Assembly: GCA_023404675.1 (NCBI GenBank)
Contig: JAEYAW010000013.1
Coordinates: 62,001-126,000 of the forward strand
DNA: 64,000 nt
Source of the DNA: Pseudomonadota bacterium
GTDB taxonomy: Bacteria; Pseudomonadota; Alphaproteobacteria; Rhizobiales; Xanthobacteraceae
Reading direction: 5' to 3'
Positions within the stretch are counted from its first letter, which is position 1; the number at the start of each line of letters is the position of its first letter. The position numbers were made by a program, and so were the translations under genes. Of the stretch, positions 33,971 to 42,305 are shown in pieces. The notes under the pieces were generated by a model that saw only the letters and a program-made list of their open reading frames with translations, was not told the origin of the DNA and ran no database searches.

Positions 33971-34531
33971 ATGAGTAAAGAATTCGATGGGATCGACGAT
34001 GACGATTTTTGCCGACTCGCGCAGATGTCGAGGGAGGCCATGCGGGCCGAAGAATCTCGGATCAAGCAGCACCTGTGGCCGAATCCGCGCCCCCACGAGG
34101 CGGCGTTGCACCCCTACGAGAACGCCCTCGCTTTCGAGCTGGCGCGGCAGCTGTCCGATGACGGTGGCATCTCGCTGCCGCACGCATTCGTCCAGGTGTC
34201 GTACGCGTCGGCAGTGGAGCAATTCCTCTCGGCGGATCGGGACAGCGATCAATGGATGGCGGTGATGGAATCCCGCAATGATTGGGGTCGCGACCAACGC
34301 GAGTCGTACCCCTCATTCCCGGCCACATCCTTCGGCCCGGGCGAGTACTGGTCGAAGGCGAGGTTTTTCGGATCGTTCGGCGATGTGATGATCAAGATCG
34401 GTGCCCGCATCTATCAGGAGTCGATGGAGACACCCGAGCCGGACCCGGCGCGCATCATCCTCGCCAACGTCTCGGCCGCCGATCGCCGGCTCCGCAAGCG
34501 GGCGGCTGAACTCGGCATCTCCTTGCCGTAA
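33971..34531 (+). CDS. Element protein of unknown function upstream of the capsid gene
   Basis: A 186-residue acidic protein. The start DGIDDDDFCRLAQMSREAM is followed by a middle with QHLWPNPRPHEAALHPYENALAFELARQL and a helical C-terminus with ANVSAADRRLRKRAAELG. No family is recognised. ATG 33971 has GGAG six bases upstream; ATG 33965 directly abuts that sequence and is less likely. It lies 31 bases before the protease-capsid gene, the position where phages carry head-completion or portal-associated genes, but it is too short for a portal. Confidence 0.65.
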   Translation: MSKEFDGIDDDDFCRLAQMSREAMRAEESRIKQHLWPNPRPHEAALHPYENALAFELARQLSDDGGISLPHAFVQVSYASAVEQFLSADRDSDQWMAVMESRNDWGRDQRESYPSFPATSFGPGEYWSKARFFGSFGDVMIKIGARIYQESMETPEPDPARIILANVSAADRRLRKRAAELGISLP

Positions 34532-34562
34532 GTCAGCGTTCACCCGCAGATAGGTTCCTCAC

Positions 34563-36494
34563 ATGCCAGCCTCCCCAGCGCCCCGGCAACCGCCGGCGGC
34601 GAATATTTTCACTCGCCGGGCCGCGACGCGTGCGACGTCGTTTGACGAGGCAACGCGGACCTTTTCCGCTGTTGCCGCGACCGAGACGCCGGTGCGCCGC
34701 ACCGATTATGACGGGACCTATCTTGAGGTTCTGTCGCTATCTCCCGAGGCGATTCGCCTCGACCGTCTTCGCGATGGCGTTGCTCCTCTTCTGGAGTCGC
34801 ATCGATCGGGATCGACCAGCGATCGAATCGGGATTGTCACCGACGCCCGAAACGAGTCCGGCAGACTTGTGGTGACCGCTCGTCTGTCGAGCCGTGAGGA
34901 TGTTGCTCCACTTGTGGCCGACTTCACCGGCGGCACGCCTCCGAATGTCAGCATTGGCTACATGGTCCACGCCAGCCGCGAGGAGCGCGATGCTGCCGGC
35001 AACCGCGTGATCGTAAGGACCGATTGGGAGCCCTTCGAGATCAGCCTTGTGGCGATTCCAGCCGATCCCAACACACATGTTCGCAATCAGAGAGGATATT
35101 CCATGCCCGAAGGTTCCCAGGATATCGAAACAATCGACGGCGCCGAGACTGATCGGCGTCCCTCCAATCGCAGCCAGTCCCGACAGGCGAGTGGCGAGTC
35201 GCGTAATTTGTCAGCGCTGTCCGCGCGTGAGATGATGGATCTCTGCGAGATGGCGCAGCGGCATAATATGCCATCAGACTTCGTGCGGGCGCAGCTGGAC
35301 AGCAACGCCACGGTAGCTGATTTCCGTGCCGGGGTCCTCGATCGTGTGGCCGACCGTGCCAGTGCGACACGGATCAATCCACGGACGCCGGCGCCGGGAG
35401 ACGATTCCTTCAACAATCCGGAGTTCGTTGCCCGAACCATCGGAGATGTGCTGTACGCCCGGATGAGCGGACAAGCACCATCGGGTGCCGCGGCCGAGCT
35501 TGCTGGACGGTCGCTGCTGGAGCTCGGTGCCCTCAATCTGGAGACTCGTGGTGAGACCGTATCATGGAAGAACCGCAACAGCGTCGCGGATGCCATCTTG
35601 CAAAGGTCCGGTGCGGGCCAGCACGCGACGAGCGACTTTCCGGTCCTGCTCGCGGGTGCCGGCCGCCGCGTGCTTCTCGATGCATATCGAGCGGCTGAAT
35701 CTCCACTGAAGAGCGTCGCTCGGCGTCGGGATGTGCCGGATTTCCGTCCTGTGACCGTGGCGCGTCTGAGCGAGCCGCCGGCATTGAAGAAGGTCAACGA
35801 GGGCGGCGAAGTTCAGTATGGATCGCGCGCCGAATCGAAGGAGACTTTCAGGGTCGAAACGTTTGGTCGAATTTTCTCGCTGTCTCGCAATGCCATCATC
35901 AACGACGATCTCGGCGCTTTTAGCGATGTCAGTTCTGACTGGGGGCGGGCGGCCGCGGAGACCGAGACAAATCTTCTGATCGATTTGTTCGGACTGAATG
36001 GCGGCGACGGTCCGTTGCTTGACGATGGCAATCCCGTGTACGGGACCGCTCGTGGCAACAAGGACGCAGCCGCCGGAGCGCCAGCCGAGGGCACCCTGTC
36101 CGCTGCTCGGCTGGCGATGCGGATGACCAAGGGTATCGACGGCAAGACGATCATCGGCGTGACGCCTCGCCACATCGTCGTCGGCGCGGATTATGAGACT
36201 GAGACGGAAAAGCTGCTGACCGCGATCGCCGCCACCGATGTTGAGAGCGCCAATCCCTTTGCCGGTAAGTTCACGCTGCATGTCGAGCCGCGGTTGACTG
36301 GGAAGGGCTGGCGGATCTTCGCCGATCCAGCACAGCAGGCCTCTCTTTTGGTCGCCTATCTGCAGGGCGGAGGTGGACCTGAAGTTGATACGCAAGACGG
36401 CTGGGACCGCCTCGGGGTGGAGTTCCGCGCCGTTCTCGATTTCGGCTGTGGCTTTATTGACTGGCGCGGCACGTACCTCAATCCGGCCGCCTGA
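34563..36494 (+). CDS. Fused HK97-type prohead protease and major capsid protein
   Basis: A 643-residue protein. Residues ~15-175 are an HK97 (S78) prohead protease with the catalytic histidine in LLESHRSGS (H80) and serine in PNVSIGYMV (S130); WEPFEISLVAIPADP closes the domain. Residues ~180-330 are a scaffold-like polar linker, and ~330-643 read as an HK97-fold capsid (RRRDVPDFRPVTVARLSEPP, KETFRVETFGRIFSLSRNAIINDDL, ending VEFRAVLDFGCGFIDWRGTYLNPAA). Such fusions occur in some alphaproteobacterial Mu-like and HK97-like phages. An internal ribosome binding site before Met181 could also give free capsid protein. The gene indicates that the element can build its own procapsid. Confidence 0.88.
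   Translation: MPASPAPRQPPAANIFTRRAATRATSFDEATRTFSAVAATETPVRRTDYDGTYLEVLSLSPEAIRLDRLRDGVAPLLESHRSGSTSDRIGIVTDARNESGRLVVTARLSSREDVAPLVADFTGGTPPNVSIGYMVHASREERDAAGNRVIVRTDWEPFEISLVAIPADPNTHVRNQRGYSMPEGSQDIETIDGAETDRRPSNRSQSRQASGESRNLSALSAREMMDLCEMAQRHNMPSDFVRAQLDSNATVADFRAGVLDRVADRASATRINPRTPAPGDDSFNNPEFVARTIGDVLYARMSGQAPSGAAAELAGRSLLELGALNLETRGETVSWKNRNSVADAILQRSGAGQHATSDFPVLLAGAGRRVLLDAYRAAESPLKSVARRRDVPDFRPVTVARLSEPPALKKVNEGGEVQYGSRAESKETFRVETFGRIFSLSRNAIINDDLGAFSDVSSDWGRAAAETETNLLIDLFGLNGGDGPLLDDGNPVYGTARGNKDAAAGAPAEGTLSAARLAMRMTKGIDGKTIIGVTPRHIVVGADYETETEKLLTAIAATDVESANPFAGKFTLHVEPRLTGKGWRIFADPAQQASLLVAYLQGGGGPEVDTQDGWDRLGVEFRAVLDFGCGFIDWRGTYLNPAA
35089..35105 (+). promoter_or_regulatory. 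Internal ribosome binding site and start for free capsid protein
   Basis: AGAGAGG at 35089-35095 is followed after seven bases by ATG 35103 (Met181), exactly at the boundary between the protease and the scaffold/capsid part. It is a better ribosome binding site than the one at the annotated start. Confidence 0.55.
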
Positions 36495-36644
36495 CGCGCA
36501 TCGAGCCGCCCCCCGCGGGGTTTTGAATGAGGGCGACGCGGCCAGCCCAATAACGACAAGCCAGCCTCCCGCCCCGCGGGGATCGTTCCCGGGTCAAGGT
36601 TGGCAAGGCCGCACCAATTTCGCGCCCGTAGCGGAAAATCTGAC

Positions 36645-36902
36645 ATGGCTAGATCGAACACGTTGCGCTCGGACGAGATGTTCCTGAGTGAGGGCGAGGT
36701 CGCGCGCCGGCTTGGGCTGACACTGACCGAGTGGAGAGCAAAAGCGCCGGTGCTTGAGCGGCGGGGCTTTCCCCGGATCGATCCGGTGATCGGGATGCGC
36801 TATTGGCCGGCTGTCAGAGGGTTCTGGAATCGCCAGTACGGTCTGGTTAGCATCGCACTCTCGCAACCAGATGGAGGAGAGGACCTCGATGCACTCGATT
36901 GA
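36645..36902 (+). CDS. AlpA/excisionase-like helix-turn-helix protein
   Basis: An 85-residue protein with FLSEGEVARRLGLTLTEWRAKAPVLERRGFPRIDPVIG, the MerR-like winged-helix pattern of excisionases and AlpA-type directionality factors. It overlaps the integrase start by 14 bases, so both are expressed together, as expected for a recombination-directionality factor. The 150 bp between the capsid gene and this gene holds no gene; a short CCCCGCGGGG-TTTT sequence near 36510 is too tight to be a convincing terminator. Confidence 0.65.
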   Translation: MARSNTLRSDEMFLSEGEVARRLGLTLTEWRAKAPVLERRGFPRIDPVIGMRYWPAVRGFWNRQYGLVSIALSQPDGGEDLDALD

Positions 36903-38112
36903 ACACCTCAAGGCGCCAGGCTTGAAACGGCGCCGGAATCGCGACGGAACGGTGCGGTTGCACTGGGTCGCCCGAACAGATCTCGTCAAGGCGGGGTACC
37001 AGCCAAAGACGGTGCGGCTGCACTATGATGAAGCAGATCACCTCCAGAGAGAAATGATCGTTGCGGCCTGTCATCGGCATCAGACCGAGATGCTGGAGTG
37101 GGCCGCCGGCCGTCGCAATCAGCCCTATGCCTTCGATGGCACCTTAAAGTCGCTGATTGCTTGCTATCAGATGGATGCCGCCAGCCCGTATCGTGAACTT
37201 AAGTGGAATACGCAGCGGACCTACGACCAGGTGCTCGGTATCATCTCGAAGGCGTTCGGGAGCCGATCGCTGGCGGCTCTCGGGATTGCCGATTTCCGCC
37301 GATGGTACGATGCGGCCAAGAAGCCGAGAAAGCTCTGCGGACCCGAGCGTGTTCGCAAGGCGCACGGCATCATCTCGATGATTCGCCGGCTGGTCGCCTA
37401 CGGGAAGATGACAGAGCGGCCGCACTGTGCCCGCCTCGCGGGCATTCTGGACGAAGCGAGGTTCAAACAACCGGCGAGGCGCCGCGCGAAGCTGGAACTA
37501 CGGCACGTGAGGGCGATCGTCGCGAAGGCTGTCGAGGTCAATCGTCTGTCGCTTGCGCTTGGCACCGCGATCCAGTTCGAGACAACATTACGCCAGCGCG
37601 ACGTCATCGGAGAGTGGGAGCCGGCCGGCGCGGATTTGTCCGGTATCGTGCTCAACGGGCGACGTTGGGTTAATGGCCTCACCTGGGCCGATCTCGGCTC
37701 GGATCTCGTGGTGTTCAAAGATACGACCAAGACCGGTCAGACTGCGGCGCATGATCTGAAGCTGTTTCCGATGGTGATCGATATCCTGAACCGGATTCCG
37801 CCGGATCGCCGTATCGGACCGCTGATCGTTGATGAGACGGCCGGGCGTCCGTATGCCGAGCATGCCTATGCCCGCGACTGGCGGACGGTGGCGCGTGCGG
37901 CGGGTGTACCTGACGACGTCTGGAATATGGATGCCAGGGCCGGAGGCATTTCCGAGGCCGACGACGCCGGGGCTGAGTTGGACGATATTCGTTCGTCTGC
38001 CGCTCACTCGCAGGCGTCTACCACCGCCCGCTACGTGCGGGGAACGATTGGTAAATCCCGGAAGGTCGCAAAGCTTCGGCAGGCCCACCGCACCGGGAAG
38101 AACGAGACGTAA
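36889..38112 (+). CDS. int: Tyrosine-family site-specific integrase
   Basis: A 407-residue recombinase. The N-terminus (GLKRRRNRDGTVRLHWVAR) resembles an arm-binding domain; a core-binding helical domain follows (KWNTQRTYDQVLGIISKAFG). The catalytic domain has the first arginine in ETTLRQRDVIG, the lysine in TTKTGQTA, the second arginine in NMDARAGG, a histidine in AAHSQASTTARY and the nucleophile tyrosine in the same segment. The box II histidine of HxxR is replaced by methionine, as in some rhizobial integrases. ATG 36889 follows GGAGGAGAGG. The gene lies 74 bp from attR and the tRNA it targets. Confidence 0.9.
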   Translation: MHSIEHLKAPGLKRRRNRDGTVRLHWVARTDLVKAGYQPKTVRLHYDEADHLQREMIVAACHRHQTEMLEWAAGRRNQPYAFDGTLKSLIACYQMDAASPYRELKWNTQRTYDQVLGIISKAFGSRSLAALGIADFRRWYDAAKKPRKLCGPERVRKAHGIISMIRRLVAYGKMTERPHCARLAGILDEARFKQPARRRAKLELRHVRAIVAKAVEVNRLSLALGTAIQFETTLRQRDVIGEWEPAGADLSGIVLNGRRWVNGLTWADLGSDLVVFKDTTKTGQTAAHDLKLFPMVIDILNRIPPDRRIGPLIVDETAGRPYAEHAYARDWRTVARAAGVPDDVWNMDARAGGISEADDAGAELDDIRSSAAHSQASTTARYVRGTIGKSRKVAKLRQAHRTGKNET

Positions 38113-38185
38113 ACAGCTTTGGGGAACGTGATAGGGAACGCGAGGAACGCGTAGGTTAGTGGTAGGCCGACAAGCTGATGTCACT

Positions 38186-38243
38186 GCTCGGGAATTTGGA
38201 GCGGGCGATGAGAATCGAACTCACGACATACAGCTTGGGAAGC
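38186..38243. repeat. attR: 58-bp direct repeat within tRNA-Gly(CCC)
   Basis: Identical to 26631-26688. Here the sequence continues into the complete tRNA gene, so integration preserved a functional tRNA on this side. Confidence 0.93.
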
Positions 38244-38271
38244 TGTCGTTCTACCACTGAACTACGCCCGC
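38197..38271 (-). tRNA. tRNA-Gly (anticodon CCC)
   Basis: Minus-strand cloverleaf: acceptor GCGGGCG pairs with CGCCCGC, discriminator T, and CCA is encoded. The anticodon stem ACAGC/GCTGT encloses the loop TTCCCAA, giving anticodon CCC. The T-arm carries GTTCGATTC. Its 3' half is the attachment site of the element. Confidence 0.95.
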
Positions 38272-38425
38272 ACGGCCGCAGCCCCGATCGGAGCTGCCGG
38301 TCCGCAGACCCCCAATAGAGCAAATCAGCGGCGGTTTCGCAACATCGCGGCCTTGGATGTGTCGCAGATCGTGACGGCCGGTTCGTGGTCATGGTACGAA
38401 ATGGCCGATTGTCCGGTTCATCGAT

Positions 38426-40315
38426 ATGCAGCCACGTATTGCCCTGGGACAGATCCTGTCCCCCCGTTCAGTTGCATGGCTTTTCCGCCGCGCCGCCGCC
38501 GTCGGGGTGGTGTTGCCGGTGACGACCTTGTTTTTCGCTGCGCGGGCCGAGACGGCGGGTGCGGCCGACTGGAGCGCGACTCCGGTCGCGCTGGGGTTCG
38601 TCGTCAGCGGCGCACTGGCCGGTTTCGTTCTGGCGGCGTTTCTGTTCAGCCGCAAGGTGCGTCCGCTGGCCGACGACGTCACCCGCGAATCGGCGCTGCG
38701 CGCGCTGGCGGAGCAGCGCAGCGCCGCTGCCCAGGAAGACTACAAGAAGCTGTTCGAAGGCTCCGTCGACGGCATCTATGTCACAACCCCCGAGGGCGAG
38801 ATCCTGAATGCCAATCCGGCGCTCGCCCGCATGATGGGCTACGACAGCCCTCAGCATCTGATCGAGGGCGGGCGCGACATCGCCGAAACCATCTATGTCG
38901 ATCCGAAGGTCCGCGACGACTACATGGCGCTGATGGAACGCGACGGGATGGTCCGCGAGTTCGTCTATCAGGTCCGCCGCTGCAACGGCGAAATCCTCTG
39001 GCTGTCGGACAGCGCCAGCGCGATCCGCGACGAGGCCGGCGTCATCGTGCGCTTCGAGGGTACGGTGCGCGACATCACCGATCAGCTGCGCACGGAGGCC
39101 GCGCTCAACGAGAGTCGCAGGCGACTGCAGGAAGTGATCGACACGGTGCCCGCGGTCATCAACGTGAAGAACACCGACCTGCGGTTCGATCTGATGAACC
39201 GTTACATGGCGAACGTCCTTGGCATCGAGCCGGAAATGGCGATCGGCCGGACCACCAGCGAGATCATGCAGCGCTATGGCTCGGCCAAGAGCGACGAGAA
39301 CGACCAGAGGGTTCTGAAAGCCCGCAAGGAACTGGGTTTCTACGAGGAAGCCTATCGCGATGCGCGCGGCAACATGCGCCACTGGATGGTGAACAAGCTT
39401 CCGCTGTTCGGCGACGACGGCGAGATCGTGCACATCGTGACCGTGGCGCTCGATATCGGCGAGCGCAAGCGCAACGAGCAGGACATGCGCGCCGCGAGAG
39501 ATGCGGCCGAAGCCGCGCTGAAGAATCTCAGGGAAACGCAGGCGTCGCTGATCGAGGCCGAGAAACTGGCCGCGCTCGGCCGTCTGGTTGCGGGCGTCGC
39601 GCACGAGGTGAACAATCCGGTGGGCATCAGCCTCACTGTGGCGTCATCGCTTGAGCGGCGCTGTATCAATTTCGCTCGCGAGGTCGAGGCGGGCGGCCTG
39701 CGCCGCTCCAGCCTGAACGACTTCATGAAGGCCAATCAGGAAGCGGCGGCGCAACTCGTCGCCAACCTCAACCGCGCGGCGGAACTGATCCAGTCCTTCA
39801 AGCAGGTCGCGGTCGACCGCAATTTCTCGGAACGGCGCAATTTCGACGTCGCGGACCTCACCGAGCAACTCGTCACCAGTTTGCGCCCCGGCGTGCGCAA
39901 GCCGAATCTCTCGCTGGACGTGGAATGCGAGCCGGACCTGCGCATGACCAGCTATCCGGGCTCCTACGGGCAGGTTCTTACCAACCTGTTTCTCAACAGC
40001 GTGGCGCACGCCTTCCCTGATGGCGCGCCGGGCCATATCGAGATCAGGGTGAGATCGACACCGGCGGGCGAGGTCGAACTGATGTTCGCCGACAATGGCT
40101 GCGGCATGACCCTGGATGTGCGCCGGCATGCCTTCGATCCGTTCTTCACCACCCGGCGCGATCAGGGAGGAACGGGTCTTGGACTGCATATCGTTTACAG
40201 CCTCGTCACCAACCGGCTTGGCGGACGCATCCATCTCGACACCGCGCCGGGCAGAGGGACGCAGATCCAGATCCTGCTGCCGCGCGATGCGCCGCTGGAG
40301 CAGGCGGCCGAATAG
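38426..40315 (+). CDS. PAS-domain sensor histidine kinase
   Basis: A 629-residue kinase. Two N-terminal hydrophobic segments (residues ~20-80) anchor it in the inner membrane with only a short periplasmic loop. Two PAS domains follow (about 105-225, with LFEGSVDGIYVTTPEGEIL, and 235-350, with VPAVINVKNTDLRF). After a helical linker comes the H-box GVAHEVNNPVGIS with the phosphorylated histidine near residue 393, then the ATPase boxes FADNGCGMT and GGTGLGLHIVYSLV. It autophosphorylates and would pass phosphate to a response regulator, but none is adjacent, so it is an orphan kinase. The signal is probably sensed in the cytoplasm by the PAS domains. Confidence 0.92.
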   Translation: MQPRIALGQILSPRSVAWLFRRAAAVGVVLPVTTLFFAARAETAGAADWSATPVALGFVVSGALAGFVLAAFLFSRKVRPLADDVTRESALRALAEQRSAAAQEDYKKLFEGSVDGIYVTTPEGEILNANPALARMMGYDSPQHLIEGGRDIAETIYVDPKVRDDYMALMERDGMVREFVYQVRRCNGEILWLSDSASAIRDEAGVIVRFEGTVRDITDQLRTEAALNESRRRLQEVIDTVPAVINVKNTDLRFDLMNRYMANVLGIEPEMAIGRTTSEIMQRYGSAKSDENDQRVLKARKELGFYEEAYRDARGNMRHWMVNKLPLFGDDGEIVHIVTVALDIGERKRNEQDMRAARDAAEAALKNLRETQASLIEAEKLAALGRLVAGVAHEVNNPVGISLTVASSLERRCINFAREVEAGGLRRSSLNDFMKANQEAAAQLVANLNRAAELIQSFKQVAVDRNFSERRNFDVADLTEQLVTSLRPGVRKPNLSLDVECEPDLRMTSYPGSYGQVLTNLFLNSVAHAFPDGAPGHIEIRVRSTPAGEVELMFADNGCGMTLDVRRHAFDPFFTTRRDQGGTGLGLHIVYSLVTNRLGGRIHLDTAPGRGTQIQILLPRDAPLEQAAE

Positions 40316-40332
40316 CCGCCCGCCCCACCCGT

Positions 40333-41394
40333 CTACGCGCGCGCGAGCACCAGCCGTCCATTGACGTGGCCGGCGCGCAGCCGTTCGAGCGCGGCGTTGG
40401 CCTGCGCCATCGGCACGGTCTCCACCGGCATCGGCGCGACCTTGCCGGTCTTCACCAGTTCGATCAGCTCTTTCAGTTCGATCAGGCTGCCGACATAGGA
40501 GCCGCGCACCGTCAGCGCGCGGATCACGATCAGCGGCATCGACAGCGTGATGTCGCCGCCGAAAAGACCGACCGCGATATAGATGCCCGCCTTGCGCAGG
40601 CTGGCGACGGAAAAGCTGCCGGTGGCCGACGCGCCGACGAAATCGACGACGGCCGCAACCCCGCCGCCCGTTTTCTCCAGCAGCAGGGCCTGCGCGCTGG
40701 CGTCGCGCGGATCAATTACGAATGTCGCGCCGTTGTCGCTGGCGAGATCGCGCTTGGCGGCATCGATGTCGGCCACGATGATGTTGCGAAAGCCGAGCGC
40801 CCTGGCGATCTGCAAGCCGCTGAAGCCCACGCCGCCCATGCCGACGATCATCAGCCAGTCGTCGGCCCTGTCGATGGTTGCTTTCTTCAGCGCGCCATAG
40901 GCGGTGACGCCGGAGCACGCATAGGTCGCAGCGAGCGTGGGATCGATGCCGGTCACGTCGACCAGAAATTTCGGATGCGGCACGAGGCATTTCTCGGCGT
41001 AGCCGCCGGCGCGATAGACGCCGATGGAGGCGGGTTTCGCGCAAAGATTTTCCTCGCCGTTCAGGCAGAGGCGGCAGGTGCCGCAGCCGAGCCAGGGATG
41101 CACGAGAAACGTTTTGCCGATCTGGTCGTCGCCGATGGGCGCGTCCGGCCCCTTGGCGACGAGTCGTCCCAGCACTTCATGCCCGAGCACCACGGGAAGC
41201 GCCACGCCACGATCGCCGAGGCTGAGTTTCTTTCCGCCGCCGAGATCGTAATAGCCATCCTGGATGTGGAGATCGCTGTGACAGACCCCGCAGCGCGTCA
41301 CCTCGATCACGACCTCCGTGCCTTGGGGCGCGGGATCGGGAAGGTCGATGGCTTCGACCGGCTCGCAGAACATCTTGACCGCATAGGCCCGCAT
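40333..41394 (-). CDS. Zinc-dependent alcohol dehydrogenase
   Basis: A 353-residue medium-chain dehydrogenase. Catalytic zinc ligands are in TRCGVCHSDLHIQDG and GHEVLGRL; the four structural-zinc cysteines are in CGTCRLCLNGEENLC. The nucleotide-binding turn is GMGGVGFSGL. It oxidises an alcohol or reduces an aldehyde with NAD(P); the substrate is not predictable. It converges on the histidine kinase gene, and 106 noncoding bases separate it from tonB. Confidence 0.93.
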   Translation of the reverse strand: MRAYAVKMFCEPVEAIDLPDPAPQGTEVVIEVTRCGVCHSDLHIQDGYYDLGGGKKLSLGDRGVALPVVLGHEVLGRLVAKGPDAPIGDDQIGKTFLVHPWLGCGTCRLCLNGEENLCAKPASIGVYRAGGYAEKCLVPHPKFLVDVTGIDPTLAATYACSGVTAYGALKKATIDRADDWLMIVGMGGVGFSGLQIARALGFRNIIVADIDAAKRDLASDNGATFVIDPRDASAQALLLEKTGGGVAAVVDFVGASATGSFSVASLRKAGIYIAVGLFGGDITLSMPLIVIRALTVRGSYVGSLIELKELIELVKTGKVAPMPVETVPMAQANAALERLRAGHVNGRLVLARA

Positions 41395-41500
41395 GGGTGT
41401 CGTTTCCTCGATTTCAGCGCGGCCGTTTGGTCGGCCGCCGCAATGTCATCAAGGTTGCCCGATCGCTCGGCTGCCTTCAAGGCGCGGATGCAGGAGGCCG

Positions 41501-42295
41501 CTATCCCCTGACGCGGAAATTCACGGGCAGGGTGAAGGTCAGTCCGTCGTCGGCGATCACGGGAGGCGGCATCGGCACCGGATCGGAGCGTTTGAGCATC
41601 GCCAGCGCCGCCTCGTCGAACGCCGGATCGCCCGAACTTGTCACGATGGAACTGGACAGGATGCGTCCGCTGCGGTCCAGCGTGAAACTCACGACAAGAT
41701 GGATGGTCTTGCGCGAGGCGCCGGCCGGATAGCGCTTGTGGCGGTCGAGATGGGCGACGAGTTGCTTCTGCCAGGTCGCCTTGATGCGCTGGGCGCTTTC
41801 GCCGACGCCCTGCACCGGCGCGACGGAACGCTCCGCCTCCTGGCGCGACTCGGAGGTCGGCATGGCTGTGGCTTCGGACGCGGCCGATGCGGTGGAGGCC
41901 TCCTGCGGCTTGGCGGTTTCCTTGGGCTCCTCCTCGACCGGCTTTTTCGATTCGTTGTTGGAAACGATACGATCCGGGTTCTCGGCTTCGTTCGGGATGT
42001 CCTTCGGCGCCTCGGATTCCTTCACCTCCTCCTTCTGCTCCCGCATCTCGGGCGAGGCGGCGGAGGCCTCGGACTCCGGGCCGGGCGGCAGATCGGACGG
42101 CTCGGCGCGGGGCGCGGCGAGATCGAGGCCAATCTCCATCGCGGGCGCGCCGAGATCGTCCGACTCATCGTCCGATGGAAGGCTCGCGACGGCCAGCGCG
42201 ACACAAGCCACGTGAAGCGCGACCGCGCCGATCACGCCGATCACCCACAGGCGCAGCGGCAGTCCCGACGACGGCTCTGGCATTGGTTCGGACAC
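41501..42295 (-). CDS. tonB: Energy transducer TonB
   Basis: A 264-residue protein with one N-terminal transmembrane helix (LWVIGVIGAVALHVACVALA, with the conserved histidine facing ExbD). A long acidic, proline- and lysine-bearing periplasmic linker (residues ~40-165) follows, then the TonB C-terminal domain with RYPAGASRKTIHLVVSFTLD, GDPAFDEAALAMLKRSDPVP. It passes proton-motive energy from ExbBD to outer-membrane receptors for iron, haem or cobalamin. It is the last gene of exbB-exbD-tonB, 10 bp after exbD. No receptor gene is in the window. Confidence 0.93.
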   Translation of the reverse strand: MSEPMPEPSSGLPLRLWVIGVIGAVALHVACVALAVASLPSDDESDDLGAPAMEIGLDLAAPRAEPSDLPPGPESEASAASPEMREQKEEVKESEAPKDIPNEAENPDRIVSNNESKKPVEEEPKETAKPQEASTASAASEATAMPTSESRQEAERSVAPVQGVGESAQRIKATWQKQLVAHLDRHKRYPAGASRKTIHLVVSFTLDRSGRILSSSIVTSSGDPAFDEAALAMLKRSDPVPMPPPVIADDGLTFTLPVNFRVRG

Positions 42296-42305
42296 GCGGC
42301 GGCTC

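Larger units (their letters stand above)
26631..38243. mobile_element. Integrated phage-satellite-like element in tRNA-Gly(CCC)
   Basis: The 11.6 kb segment is bounded by perfect 58-bp repeats. A tyrosine integrase and excisionase-like gene lie at the tRNA-proximal end, and a D5/P4-type helicase with an iteron-like array at the other end. Capsid-related genes present are a protease-capsid fusion, a Nu1-like protein and a tape measure protein. I find no portal, large terminase, tail tube, baseplate or lysis gene. Genes read mainly rightward except a two-gene antisense block at 32264-32678. All recognisable frames are intact. It may be a capsid-encoding satellite, or a shrunken prophage that kept its reading frames. 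Confidence 0.88.

Noticed and set aside
26631..38243. Gene transfer agent cluster
   Set aside because: The gene order and content do not match the Rhodobacter-type cluster, which has a large terminase, portal and full tail set, and GTA clusters lack integrase and att repeats.
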